Shown here piece by piece: positions 13,258 through 19,044 of a stretch of 19,650 nt of DNA. Both the position numbers and the translations under genes were made by a program. This DNA comes from Candidatus Saccharimonadales bacterium (lineage in GTDB: Bacteria; Patescibacteriota; Saccharimonadia; UBA4664; SCTI01): assembly GCA_030150485.1 (NCBI GenBank), contig JASLFZ010000051.1, positions 1 to 19,650 on the forward strand. Direction: 5' to 3'. Under the pieces are notes generated by a model. It had not been told where the DNA came from, ran no database searches, and saw nothing but the letters and a program-made list of their open reading frames with translations. How positions within the stretch are numbered: the first letter of the stretch is position 1; the number at the start of each line of letters is the position of its first letter.

Positions 13258-13857
13258 ATGTCAACAAAATATGTCTTAAACTCTGGCGGGATACGCAATA
13301 ATTCAGAACTCAAAAAGAAGTTTCATCGGGAGCTTATAGAAGGCCTCCGGCCTGAGCCAAAGTTTTTATTGTGTAACTTTGGGCAAGGGCGAGAATACTG
13401 GGAGGATAAATTTGAAGGCTACTCGGCGTCTATTGCTGAAGATATGCCGGATGACGTTAGACCTACGTTTGAACTCGCAATGCCAGCAACTTTTAGTGAG
13501 CAATCTAAAAATGCTGACGTTATCTATATTCACGGAGGGGATGACCACCTAATGCAGTACTGGCTTAAGCAGCTAGACGTTCCAGCTACGTGGGAGGGGA
13601 AGGTGGTCGCGACAAACTCGGGTAGTTCAGACGCTATCACAAAATCCTATTGGACCTGCGACTGGCGGGAGTGTGGGGACGGACTTGGCATACTGCCAAT
13701 TAAGTTCTTGCCACACTATCTGTCGGATTTTGGGACTGATGATCCTCGGGGACCGATCGACTGGGAACAGGCAAAGCGGGAACTTGAGGAGTATGGCGAC
13801 ACAAGCCTGCCGGTTTATGCGCTTAAAGAAAGCGAGTTCGAGGTATTTGAGGTTTGA
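13258..13857 (+). CDS. Peptidase S51 / dipeptidase E-like protein (class I GAT fold)
   Basis: A 199-aa protein matching the class I glutamine amidotransferase-like fold used by peptidase S51 (dipeptidase E). Visible elements are YVLNSGG at the N terminus, VIYIHGGDDHLMQYWL (88-103; compare the GGN segment) and the nucleophile turn VVATNSGSSDAI (117-127) in place of the usual GxSAGA, with Ser123 or Ser124 the candidate nucleophile; a LPHYLSDF block with His153 follows. S51 enzymes cut Asp-Xaa dipeptides or related substrates. The altered elbow (Ser-Asp where Ala-Gly is usual) makes activity and specificity uncertain. Confidence 0.7.
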   Translation: MSTKYVLNSGGIRNNSELKKKFHRELIEGLRPEPKFLLCNFGQGREYWEDKFEGYSASIAEDMPDDVRPTFELAMPATFSEQSKNADVIYIHGGDDHLMQYWLKQLDVPATWEGKVVATNSGSSDAITKSYWTCDWRECGDGLGILPIKFLPHYLSDFGTDDPRGPIDWEQAKRELEEYGDTSLPVYALKESEFEVFEV

Positions 13858-13906
13858 GTTAGAGCGTGAAAACCAATCCACAGCTTCAGCCAGGGAGGGC
13901 TTAATT

Positions 13907-13915
13907 TGCTATAAT
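13907..13915 (+). promoter_or_regulatory. Extended -10 promoter of hicBA (leaderless)
   Basis: TGCTATAAT (13907-13915) is a consensus extended -10. It ends 7 nt before ATG 13922, so the hicB message should be leaderless or nearly so. TTCAGC (13885-13890) is a poor -35 candidate. Confidence 0.65.
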
Positions 13916-13921
13916 AGAGCC

Positions 13922-14140
13922 ATGAAGACACTAAACTTACAATCCGTTGTGTATAAAGAGGGCGAGTATTATGTCGCCCAATGCCTTAATGTTGATGTCT
14001 CGAGCTTTGGTAATACCGAGCCGGAAGCTCTTACTAATCTCAAAGAGGCTCTTGAGCTTTATTTTGAGGATATGCCTGATTCCAACATTTCCGATGTTGC
14101 GCAAGCGCACCTTAAGTCTCTGACTTTGCAGGGTGCCTAA
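13922..14140 (+). CDS. hicB: HicB-family antitoxin
   Basis: A 72-aa protein with the HicB partial RNase H-like fold: VVYKEGEYYVAQCLNVDVSSFG followed by EPEALTNLKEALELYFED, the standard HicB pattern (strand, V-A-x-C-x-x-x-D, then an acidic helix). HicB neutralises the HicA RNase. There is no added C-terminal DNA-binding helix-turn-helix, so autoregulation by this protein alone is doubtful; the short tail after residue 55 is polar. ATG 13922 is fixed by the fold start and the promoter 7 nt away. The gene overlaps hicA by 8 nt. Confidence 0.85.
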   Translation: MKTLNLQSVVYKEGEYYVAQCLNVDVSSFGNTEPEALTNLKEALELYFEDMPDSNISDVAQAHLKSLTLQGA

Positions 14141-14336
14141 GCTTTACTCCTCTAGTCATATTATTAAAGTCCTTGATTCCAAGGGCTTTATTTTTGTTTC
14201 GCAAAAGGGCAGCCATGCCAAGTATCGCAACGGGAGCTTGACGGTAATTGTGCCAGCTGGGAAGAAGGAAATTCCGCTCGGGACGTTCCGCTCAATCCTG
14301 CGACAATCTGAGCTTAAGGGCCAAGACTTCAAATAG
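14133..14336 (+). CDS. hicA: HicA-family toxin (mRNA interferase)
   Basis: A 67-aa protein with the small dsRBD-like HicA fold: an N-terminal helix with IIKVLDSKGFIFVSQKGSHAKY carrying the conserved GSH catalytic His (residue 28), then strands with VIVPAGKKEIPLGTFRSILRQ. HicA toxins cleave mRNA and tmRNA independently of translation. It starts with GTG inside the end of hicB (8-nt overlap), so translation is coupled. The order antitoxin-toxin is the reverse of E. coli hicAB but is common in other lineages. Confidence 0.85.
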   Translation: MPKLYSSSHIIKVLDSKGFIFVSQKGSHAKYRNGSLTVIVPAGKKEIPLGTFRSILRQSELKGQDFK

Positions 14337-14344
14337 CGGAGCCA

Positions 14345-14479
14345 ATGGGTTCTGATTGGCCCGAGCGGGCGGACAGCATCTACCAGTTTGGCTACAACCC
14401 TCGGACCCGCAAAGGAGAGCTGGTTGATGTGAACTTCGAGAAGTTCGCTGCCGCCCGGGCCGAAGGTCGCGATCTCTAA
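14345..14479 (+). CDS. Possible 44-aa small protein
   Basis: An ATG-TAA frame of 44 residues, 8 nt after hicA. Its sequence is balanced and protein-like (MGSDWPERAD opening, YQFGYNPRTRKGELVDVNFE, then KFAAARAEGRDL), with two aromatic clusters and an amphipathic end. GGAG (14338-14341) is only 3 nt from the ATG, which is short for a ribosome site. It could be a third gene of the hic transcript, a fragment of a longer gene, or chance. No family recognised. Confidence 0.4.
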   Translation: MGSDWPERADSIYQFGYNPRTRKGELVDVNFEKFAAARAEGRDL

Positions 14480-14491
14480 AACTCCATACTT

Positions 14492-14544
14492 CAGACTAAC
14501 CAGTCTGCGTCGGCTACGAGCCGGGCCCTCTACGTAACGAGGGC
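14492..14544 (+). other. Cluster of three perfect stem-loops
   Basis: Within 53 nt there are three uninterrupted stems: CAGACT/AGTCTG (14492-14497/14502-14507, loop AACC), CGGCT/AGCCG (14511-14515/14519-14523, loop ACG) and GCCCTC/GAGGGC (14525-14530/14539-14544, loop of 8 containing TACGTA). No U-tract follows. The cluster lies at the 3' end of the hic transcript and just before the extended -10 of the next gene, so it may be a composite terminator, a small structured RNA, or occupy the -35 region as an operator. Confidence 0.5.
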
Positions 14545-14551
14545 ATCCAAT

Positions 14552-14560
14552 TGCTATAAT
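14552..14560 (+). promoter_or_regulatory. Extended -10 promoter of the GNAT gene (leaderless)
   Basis: TGCTATAAT (14552-14560), the same nine bases as at hicB, ends exactly 7 nt before ATG 14567. The bases between (CCCTTT) contain no Shine-Dalgarno. Confidence 0.65.
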
Positions 14561-14566
14561 CCCTTT

Positions 14567-15049
14567 ATGAATATCAAAATCCGCAAGGCCACCGCCGGTG
14601 ACGCCACTACGATAGCCGAAATTTTAACCGATGCTACGCAATATAAGGCCCAGCATGGTGATAGTTCTTGGGGCTCGACCGCCTATGTCGCCGAAGAGGT
14701 TCGCTTATTCCTGGATGACGCGTACTTGATCTATTTAGAGAATGAGCTGGCGGGAACGGTGACGTTGCAGTGGGAGGACAGGCTGTGGGGCGAGCAGCCG
14801 CCTAACGCGGGCTACATCCATAAACTTGCGGTTAAGCAGCGTTTTCGCGGGCTGAAGATTGGGGAGCAGGTGGTACTATGGGCGCTATCAAAAGTAAAAG
14901 AGCGTAACTGTGAGTTCCTGCGGCTTGATTGCCTTACTTCGAATAGCAAGTTATGTCAGTACTATGAAAAGCAGGGATTTTTGCAGGTTGGAAGCGCGGA
15001 AGTTAGAGGAAACGAGGCGGCGCTGTACGAAAAGAAAGTTCATGGCTAA
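14567..15049 (+). CDS. GNAT family N-acetyltransferase
   Basis: A 160-aa GNAT protein. The N-terminal IRKATAGDATTIAEIL is a typical first strand and helix; residues around 80-105 give GYIHKLAVKQRFRGLKIGEQ, containing motif A with the acetyl-CoA loop RFRGLKIG; motif B appears as LRLDCLTSNSKLCQYYEKQGF. A tight family match, as in the acetyltransferase/mycothiol-synthase-like subgroup; the acceptor is unknown. It differs from the truncated GNAT at the left edge. The message appears leaderless. It converges with the fibre-like operon, whose stop lies 46 bp away. Confidence 0.85.
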   Translation: MNIKIRKATAGDATTIAEILTDATQYKAQHGDSSWGSTAYVAEEVRLFLDDAYLIYLENELAGTVTLQWEDRLWGEQPPNAGYIHKLAVKQRFRGLKIGEQVVLWALSKVKERNCEFLRLDCLTSNSKLCQYYEKQGFLQVGSAEVRGNEAALYEKKVHG

Positions 15050-15095
15050 CTGGGACTTAAGCTAGCTACGACCACCGCGAGGTAGGCACATATGT

Positions 15096-15593
15096 CTACG
15101 GGTAGACGTACGAATTGGACGCAATCGGAATTTGCTCGAAGTGAAGATTATAGGTAGCCCACTCGTCAGCAGTGACAAGACCGAGGGTTGAGGTAGCAAT
15201 CTGGCAGCCTGGCCATAGCCAAATGTCAGGATAGTGGAGCGTCCAGCCAATCGCCGATCCAACCGCATTAGCCATGTCTGGTAGCGCTTGGCCGGCGGCG
15301 TCAAACGTCGGGCCTGGCGCCATACAAATAATTGGCTGGTTGGTGTTGCTAATACCAACAGTTGTACGTGCCAAATACATCTGATTGCCGTGCGGATCGA
15401 ACAGCGCATAGCCGGCGTAACGAGGGTTTGCCGTAGCGCCAGTAGTGTCAAGCGTAAGCCGGGCGCCAATCAGGCGCTGGTAGACACCGGCGGGCACCGT
15501 ATAGACGAACTCAGTGCCATTCATCCATTGCTTCGACGGATACCCCCATACAACCGTATTGATTGGGGGCCCATCGCTCCACTGTACACTCAT
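15096..15593 (-). CDS. Third fibre-like gene: short protein with shared C-terminal domain
   Basis: A 165-aa protein consisting of a ~27-residue lead-in and one copy of the domain shared by the three neighbouring genes: FVYTVPAGVYQRLIG (29-43), FDPHGNQMYLAR (65-76), YPDIWLWPGCQIATST (121-136) and a closing YNLHFEQIPI (148-157). The pattern of alternating short strands and loops suggests a beta-sandwich tip domain. It has no signal peptide or membrane segment. Its start overlaps the previous gene by 4 nt (ATGA), so translation is coupled. Between the DPHG block and the WLWPG block it is longer than its paralogues and has a Gly/Ala-rich segment (PTFDAAGQALPDMANAVG). It could be an alternative or accessory tip protein. 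Function inferred only. Confidence 0.7.
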   Translation of the reverse strand: MSVQWSDGPPINTVVWGYPSKQWMNGTEFVYTVPAGVYQRLIGARLTLDTTGATANPRYAGYALFDPHGNQMYLARTTVGISNTNQPIICMAPGPTFDAAGQALPDMANAVGSAIGWTLHYPDIWLWPGCQIATSTLGLVTADEWATYNLHFEQIPIASNSYVYP

Positions 15594-16270
15594 GCGAAGG
15601 CGTAGCTCCCAATCGGCACCTGCTCCAGAAACAGGTTCATGGTGGTATATTGATCACCCGCCAAAATGCCGTTGGTGTTGGTCGCAATGGTTGAGCCCGG
15701 CCACAGCCAAATGTTTGGCATATGCATTGAGATAGTCTGCGCCGTGTTAGGCAGTACTACCTGCGGGGCCCGGGGGCTGATTGAGACATTCGTGGTCTGG
15801 TTCGCTGAGATAGCGGTCGACATATGACCCATGTAAATATAGGGGGCGGTCTGCAGCACAGCTGAGCCGTTGGTGGCGGTTCCGGAAACGTCACCAGTAT
15901 TATTGGTAAAGTTTGTGATTCCGGTGAACGAGGTCGGGGTCACTCCGGAGTAGCGGAGACTCCCGCTCAGACTGGAGACCGATAGGTTGCCACCGGTCGG
16001 GAATCCGGCGGTAGACACAACATTTAGAGTAGTACTTGGGGAGCTCTGATCACCAACAACAGTCGTACTACCGTCTAGGCCCTGGATTTGGTAGCCAATC
16101 AAGCGAGTGCCAGCTGTGCTCCCGGCGGTAAAGGTAAAAAACATCGAGAGCATTCGCTGCATGTAGCCCGCCGGAACCGTATATTTGTAATCCGTGGTTT
16201 GCGATCCAGCAATAACGGAGATGGCAGTCGGGGGTGCCGAGCCCGGCGCGTAGATTATCCCAGTGCTCAT
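15590..16270 (-). CDS. Second fibre-like gene: shared domain with an inserted phage-type module
   Basis: A 226-aa protein. Residues 17-66 (SVIAGSQTTDYKYTVPAGYM then QRMLSMF) and 143-226 (PYIYMGHMSTAI, MPNIWLWPGSTIATNT, DQYTTMNLFLEQVPIG) are the two halves of the domain shared with its neighbours. Between them, about residues 70-142 (VVGDQSSPSTTLNVVSTAGF then SLRYSGVTPTSFTGITNF) resemble a small beta module common in phage tail proteins (GFPTxGxLxV then YxGxTxTxFTGIT). The insert falls exactly where the paralogues have DxHGNxxY. No signal peptide. Coupled to the genes on either side by 4-nt ATGA overlaps. Confidence 0.7.
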   Translation of the reverse strand: MSTGIIYAPGSAPPTAISVIAGSQTTDYKYTVPAGYMQRMLSMFFTFTAGSTAGTRLIGYQIQGLDGSTTVVGDQSSPSTTLNVVSTAGFPTGGNLSVSSLSGSLRYSGVTPTSFTGITNFTNNTGDVSGTATNGSAVLQTAPYIYMGHMSTAISANQTTNVSISPRAPQVVLPNTAQTISMHMPNIWLWPGSTIATNTNGILAGDQYTTMNLFLEQVPIGSYAFA

Positions 16271-18201
16271 GGGTAGGTAAACCCAGTGGCTGAAATTTGC
16301 TCAAAGAATAGGCTCATCGCGGTGTACTGATCGCCGGATTGCAAACCCGGAGCTGTGCCATTACTGGTCGAGGTGACGAGCTGACAGCCAGGCCACAGCC
16401 ACATGTCGGGAAGGTGAAGAGATTGGGCTTGGGCGGCGTTCGATGAGACAAACTGTGGTGCCTTAGAGCTAATGCTCATATTCATCGTCGAGGTAGCGGT
16501 GACTGCCGCGGCAGACCGCATCATGTATATGACGTTGCCATGCTCGTCGAGCAACCGGTAGCCAAAAAAGCGATTGGCAACCGTGCTGCTGGTGGTGGCG
16601 GTAATGAACCAAGAGAGTAGGCGCTGGTACTGACCCGAGGGCACGGTGTAGGTGTACTCACTACCGGCGGTCTGCGACCCGGCGATCGTGGATACGACGG
16701 TTAAGGGAGGCGCGCCAGCGGCGTAGTAGACCATGGTCTGGGTCCAGGTGGTAGCTGTAGTATCGACCGTGATTGGGGCCGCAGTAGTAAGGAGCCAGCT
16801 TGTCCCGGCGTTGACGGTGCCATTTGCTACAGAGACGGTTCGGCCGCCAGTGAGTGACGCGCCCGTGTTATATTCATGCGGCCGCGTCCATGAACCTGAG
16901 GCTGCTAGCCATGGGCCGTTTTGCGAAGCCGTGGTCTGTCCCGTGCAAAGCACCAGATCGCTGGCAAGAGTGGTGTAGCCATCAATTGTCTGTAAGCCCG
17001 AAAGCGTAATGTTCGAAGTCGCTACGGCTTTACAGACCGCCAGTCCGGGTACGTGTAGGTTCAGCCGGGAGGTACCAGCGTCTGCTGTATCGGACAGGTT
17101 GTTACTTGATTGCAGCGCCCCGGTAATCCGGCTGTCGTTGCCCGCAGCGTAGGTGCTGCTACTGGTACCGGCTACCGGAATCTGCCCGAAGGCCGCCGCG
17201 TCGCTGCCAGTGGTGCCATTCGCGAGATTGGTGATTTTGTGCGTTCCTAGCGAAACATCTGCGGTAGGGCCACCCACCTGATCCAGCCGCGGCATCGGGT
17301 GGACGTGTCCGGCGTCGGCCGCTTTACCGACTGCGCCAGCCGCTTGATTGCCGAGCGGCTGAATGTCGCTCGCCGTACTATCAAGAGTGACACCCCCGGC
17401 CGGCGTCGTCCAAGTGGTAGTGGTGCTATTTGTAGCAGTCAGGACTTGATTAGCGCTTGGTGCCGAAGCGGGCAGCGTAACGCCATTCAGCTTAGCCACC
17501 GTGGGGTTAGTGGCCGAGCCGGCTAGATCGCCCGCAAGCTGTATTACGCCAGTAGCGCCGTTGGTGGCTCCCTGTTTGATAGCCCCAAAGGCTGCGGCTG
17601 CCGACCCAATATCAGACAAATTATTACTGGCCTGCAATGCCCCGGTAATTCGGCCGTCATTACCGGCTGCATAGGTTCCAGATGTGGTGCCCACTACCGG
17701 TATTTGGCCAAAAGCGGCCGCATCGCTGCCGACACTACCGTTAGCCAACCCGGTAATCTTGTGCGAGCCGAGTGACACATCTGCTGTAGGGCCACCCACC
17801 TGATCCAGCCGTGGCATGGGGTGGACGTGGCCGGCATCGGCCGCCTTGCCAGTTGCGCCAGCCGTCTGAGTGCCAAGCGGCTGAATATCGCTCGCGGTAC
17901 TGTCAAGGGTGACGCCGCCAGCAACGGTCGTTGGCACCCACTGGTTGGTCCCGGAATTATAGGTGAGAACTTGATTATTGGTGGCCGCTGAGGCTCCACC
18001 GGTATCCGCGAGGCCGGACAGCTTAGTAGTGTTAGGGAGCGCCGTCGCCAGCTTGGTTTGGGTGGTGGAGTCAAGCTGGGTATTACCCACGGCACCGGGC
18101 TGAATGGTGCCATCGCCGGCTAAGGAGACGGACAGGTAGTCATTGAGGATAGCACCCCAGGCGCCATCGTCGCCACCAACATCAGGTAATCTGTGGGTCA
18201 T
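16267..18201 (-). CDS. Phage tail-fibre-like mosaic protein
   Basis: A 644-aa protein, Ser/Thr/Ala/Gly-rich. In order: an N-terminal RLPDVGGDDGAWGAILNDYL tag of the kind seen on phage-fibre-like proteins; a 104-residue module (94-197) and its near copy (268-371), each with GHVHPMPRLDQVGGPTADVS and SDAAAFGQIPV; a linker GATGVIQLAGDLAGSATNPT typical of tail fibres; a module at about 388-489 with NITLSGLQTIDGYTTLASD and WTRPHEYNTG, also known from tail fibres; and a C-terminal domain (about 508-644) shared with the two downstream genes (TYTVPSGQYQRLL, WLWPGCQLVTST, MSLFFEQI). No signal peptide or transmembrane helix. ATG 18201 is chosen over TTG 18240 because GGAGGAG precedes it and a promoter -10 lies at 18230-18235. 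Likely a trimeric fibre shaft with a tip domain; host role unknown. Confidence 0.8.
   Translation of the reverse strand: MTHRLPDVGGDDGAWGAILNDYLSVSLAGDGTIQPGAVGNTQLDSTTQTKLATALPNTTKLSGLADTGGASAATNNQVLTYNSGTNQWVPTTVAGGVTLDSTASDIQPLGTQTAGATGKAADAGHVHPMPRLDQVGGPTADVSLGSHKITGLANGSVGSDAAAFGQIPVVGTTSGTYAAGNDGRITGALQASNNLSDIGSAAAAFGAIKQGATNGATGVIQLAGDLAGSATNPTVAKLNGVTLPASAPSANQVLTATNSTTTTWTTPAGGVTLDSTASDIQPLGNQAAGAVGKAADAGHVHPMPRLDQVGGPTADVSLGTHKITNLANGTTGSDAAAFGQIPVAGTSSSTYAAGNDSRITGALQSSNNLSDTADAGTSRLNLHVPGLAVCKAVATSNITLSGLQTIDGYTTLASDLVLCTGQTTASQNGPWLAASGSWTRPHEYNTGASLTGGRTVSVANGTVNAGTSWLLTTAAPITVDTTATTWTQTMVYYAAGAPPLTVVSTIAGSQTAGSEYTYTVPSGQYQRLLSWFITATTSSTVANRFFGYRLLDEHGNVIYMMRSAAAVTATSTMNMSISSKAPQFVSSNAAQAQSLHLPDMWLWPGCQLVTSTSNGTAPGLQSGDQYTAMSLFFEQISATGFTYP
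17089..17400 (-). repeat. Internal repeat unit 2 of the fibre gene
   Basis: 312 bp encoding residues 268-371. It is the downstream copy of the module that starts AGGVTLDSTASDIQPLG and ends SNNLSD; most residues are identical to copy 1, with substitutions such as S/T and G/N scattered along it. Confidence 0.9.
17611..17922 (-). repeat. Internal repeat unit 1 of the fibre gene
   Basis: 312 bp encoding residues 94-197, the upstream copy of the same module. The copies are the same length and in frame, separated by 210 bp that encode a different linker, so this is a module duplication rather than a simple tandem array. Confidence 0.9.
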
Positions 18202-18229
18202 ACTCCTCCAGTGCCTCTTTACTCCTCCA

Positions 18230-18259
18230 ATAGTATCCAAGATGTACCATAAGCGTCAA
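18230..18259 (-). promoter_or_regulatory. Promoter of the fibre-like operon
   Basis: On the minus strand TTGACG (18259-18254) is 18 nt from TACTAT (18235-18230). Transcription would start near 18223. The leader contains TGGAGGAGTA; another copy of these ten bases lies just upstream at the -10, and the inner copy ends right at ATG 18201. Confidence 0.6.
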
Positions 18260-18323
18260 CATATAGGGGGCCGTCGGTGTCAACCTCAGGCCTGTTCCTA
18301 TGCTTTAAAATCTTATTTACTAG

Positions 18324-18329
18324 TATAGT
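18324..18329 (+). promoter_or_regulatory. Possible -10 for the two-TM gene
   Basis: TATAGT at 18324-18329 in an AT-rich stretch, without a clear -35. It would give a leader of about 100 nt carrying the stem-loop at 18374-18400. Confidence 0.35.
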
Positions 18330-18373
18330 GTTCTTAAGCTGTGGCTTCGCTCATTGCAAAAATAACTCGAAAG

Positions 18374-18400
18374 TGGGTCAGGCGTACGCTTCGCGACCCA
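18374..18400 (+). promoter_or_regulatory. Stem-loop in the leader of the two-TM gene
   Basis: TGGGTC (18374-18379) pairs with GACCCA (18395-18400); inside it GCG/CGC can extend the stem after a 2-nt bulge, around a GCGTACGC palindrome. It lies 22 nt before the AAGGAG site of the next gene and could be an attenuator or a protein-binding hairpin. No known riboswitch is recognised. Confidence 0.35.
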
Positions 18401-18433
18401 TCTAGTAGTTCACAATCCTGACAAGGAGATGCT

Positions 18434-18964
18434 ATGAAGAACGATGCTCCTTCCACGTTTGAGTCGATAGTTTATTCCTGGGCATTTCGCTGGTACTGGG
18501 TGTTCGCACTTGGTCTATTTGGCGGATGTCTCCTCTACGGTCGCGTCATAACATCAAATGGGGTGCCGCACTGGCTCGCGTTGCCTGTCGCCTATATGTT
18601 TGTCGGACTATTGCTATGGGCCTTCATAAGATTCCTCGGATATGAGGAGCGCCGTACGCGTTTGTGGAAAATCTACGGCTCGGCTGCGCTTGAACTATCT
18701 GGCGCTGAGGCTGACGAGTATTGCCTGTATCGTATGCATGAGATAAGACGGCTACTCGAGATACGGGTAAGAAATCTCTTTACCCGCCTGCCCTTCACAA
18801 ATGGGTATTTGTTCCGACTAGACAAGAAAGATTGCGGCTGCGTCAAAATACAAGTTAACGTTGTTCCGTTTCGCCCGTTTTCTTTCGACGATAGTCTTTG
18901 TCGCTGGCACTGGCAGCCGGGAACTCTCAAGCAGCGCAACGCTGCAGGATGGAGTCATGAGTGA
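18434..18964 (+). CDS. Hypothetical membrane protein with two N-terminal TM helices
   Basis: A 176-aa protein I do not recognise. Two hydrophobic segments (about 19-36 and 47-67) are joined by a short polar turn, so both termini should be on the same side; the Arg-rich stretch after TM2 (YEERRTRLWK) places the C-terminal ~110 residues in the cytoplasm. That part has a helical Arg/Glu-rich section (MHEIRRLLEIRVRNLF) and a strand-rich end with CGC and C-R-W-H motifs. AAGGAG (18423-18428) sits 5 nt before ATG. It is divergent from the fibre-like operon, with a 232-bp shared upstream region, and ends in a stem-loop cluster overlapping its stop codon. A link with the fibre genes is possible but only positional. 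Confidence 0.7.
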   Translation: MKNDAPSTFESIVYSWAFRWYWVFALGLFGGCLLYGRVITSNGVPHWLALPVAYMFVGLLLWAFIRFLGYEERRTRLWKIYGSAALELSGAEADEYCLYRMHEIRRLLEIRVRNLFTRLPFTNGYLFRLDKKDCGCVKIQVNVVPFRPFSFDDSLCRWHWQPGTLKQRNAAGWSHE

Positions 18965-19021
18965 GCTGAAGCTCACAGAAGAGGTCTACGGCTTCGGCTG
19001 TGGACCTCTTTCTGATTTCTG
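18961..19021 (+). terminator. Tandem stem-loops ending the two-TM gene, second with UUCG tetraloop
   Basis: Stem 1 is GTGAGC-TGAA-GCTCAC (18961-18976); its left arm contains the TGA stop (18962-18964). Stem 2 pairs 18979-18992 with 18997-19010 (14 bp, two G-U) around a C(UUCG)G tetraloop, followed by a moderately T-rich TCTGATTTCT. Stem 2 is a good intrinsic terminator. Confidence 0.75.
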
Positions 19022-19044
19022 CGTTAAATGGAGGAAGCTCCTTC

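Noticed and set aside
15094..15107. GTCTAC-GG-GTAGAC as a terminator of the fibre operon
   Set aside because: Only 6 bp with a 2-nt loop, overlaps the stop codon and has no U-tract; too weak to call, though it echoes the stop-codon hairpins elsewhere.
15062..15469. Second minus-strand frame over the third fibre-like gene
   Set aside because: The other frame contains the shared domain motifs and a 4-nt coupled start; this one has an Arg/Leu-rich shadow composition.
17089..17922. Repeats as a CRISPR array or tandem satellite
   Set aside because: Only two long in-frame protein-coding copies with a 210-bp coding linker; no short direct repeats with unique spacers anywhere in the window.
17694..18113. 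Minus-strand 139-codon frame within the fibre gene
   Set aside because: Pro/Arg/Ser-rich shadow of the 644-aa gene in another frame; it follows the repeat of the real gene.
18202..18240. TTG start giving the fibre protein 13 extra residues
   Set aside because: It lies upstream of the predicted transcription start, and GGAGGAG directly precedes ATG 18201.
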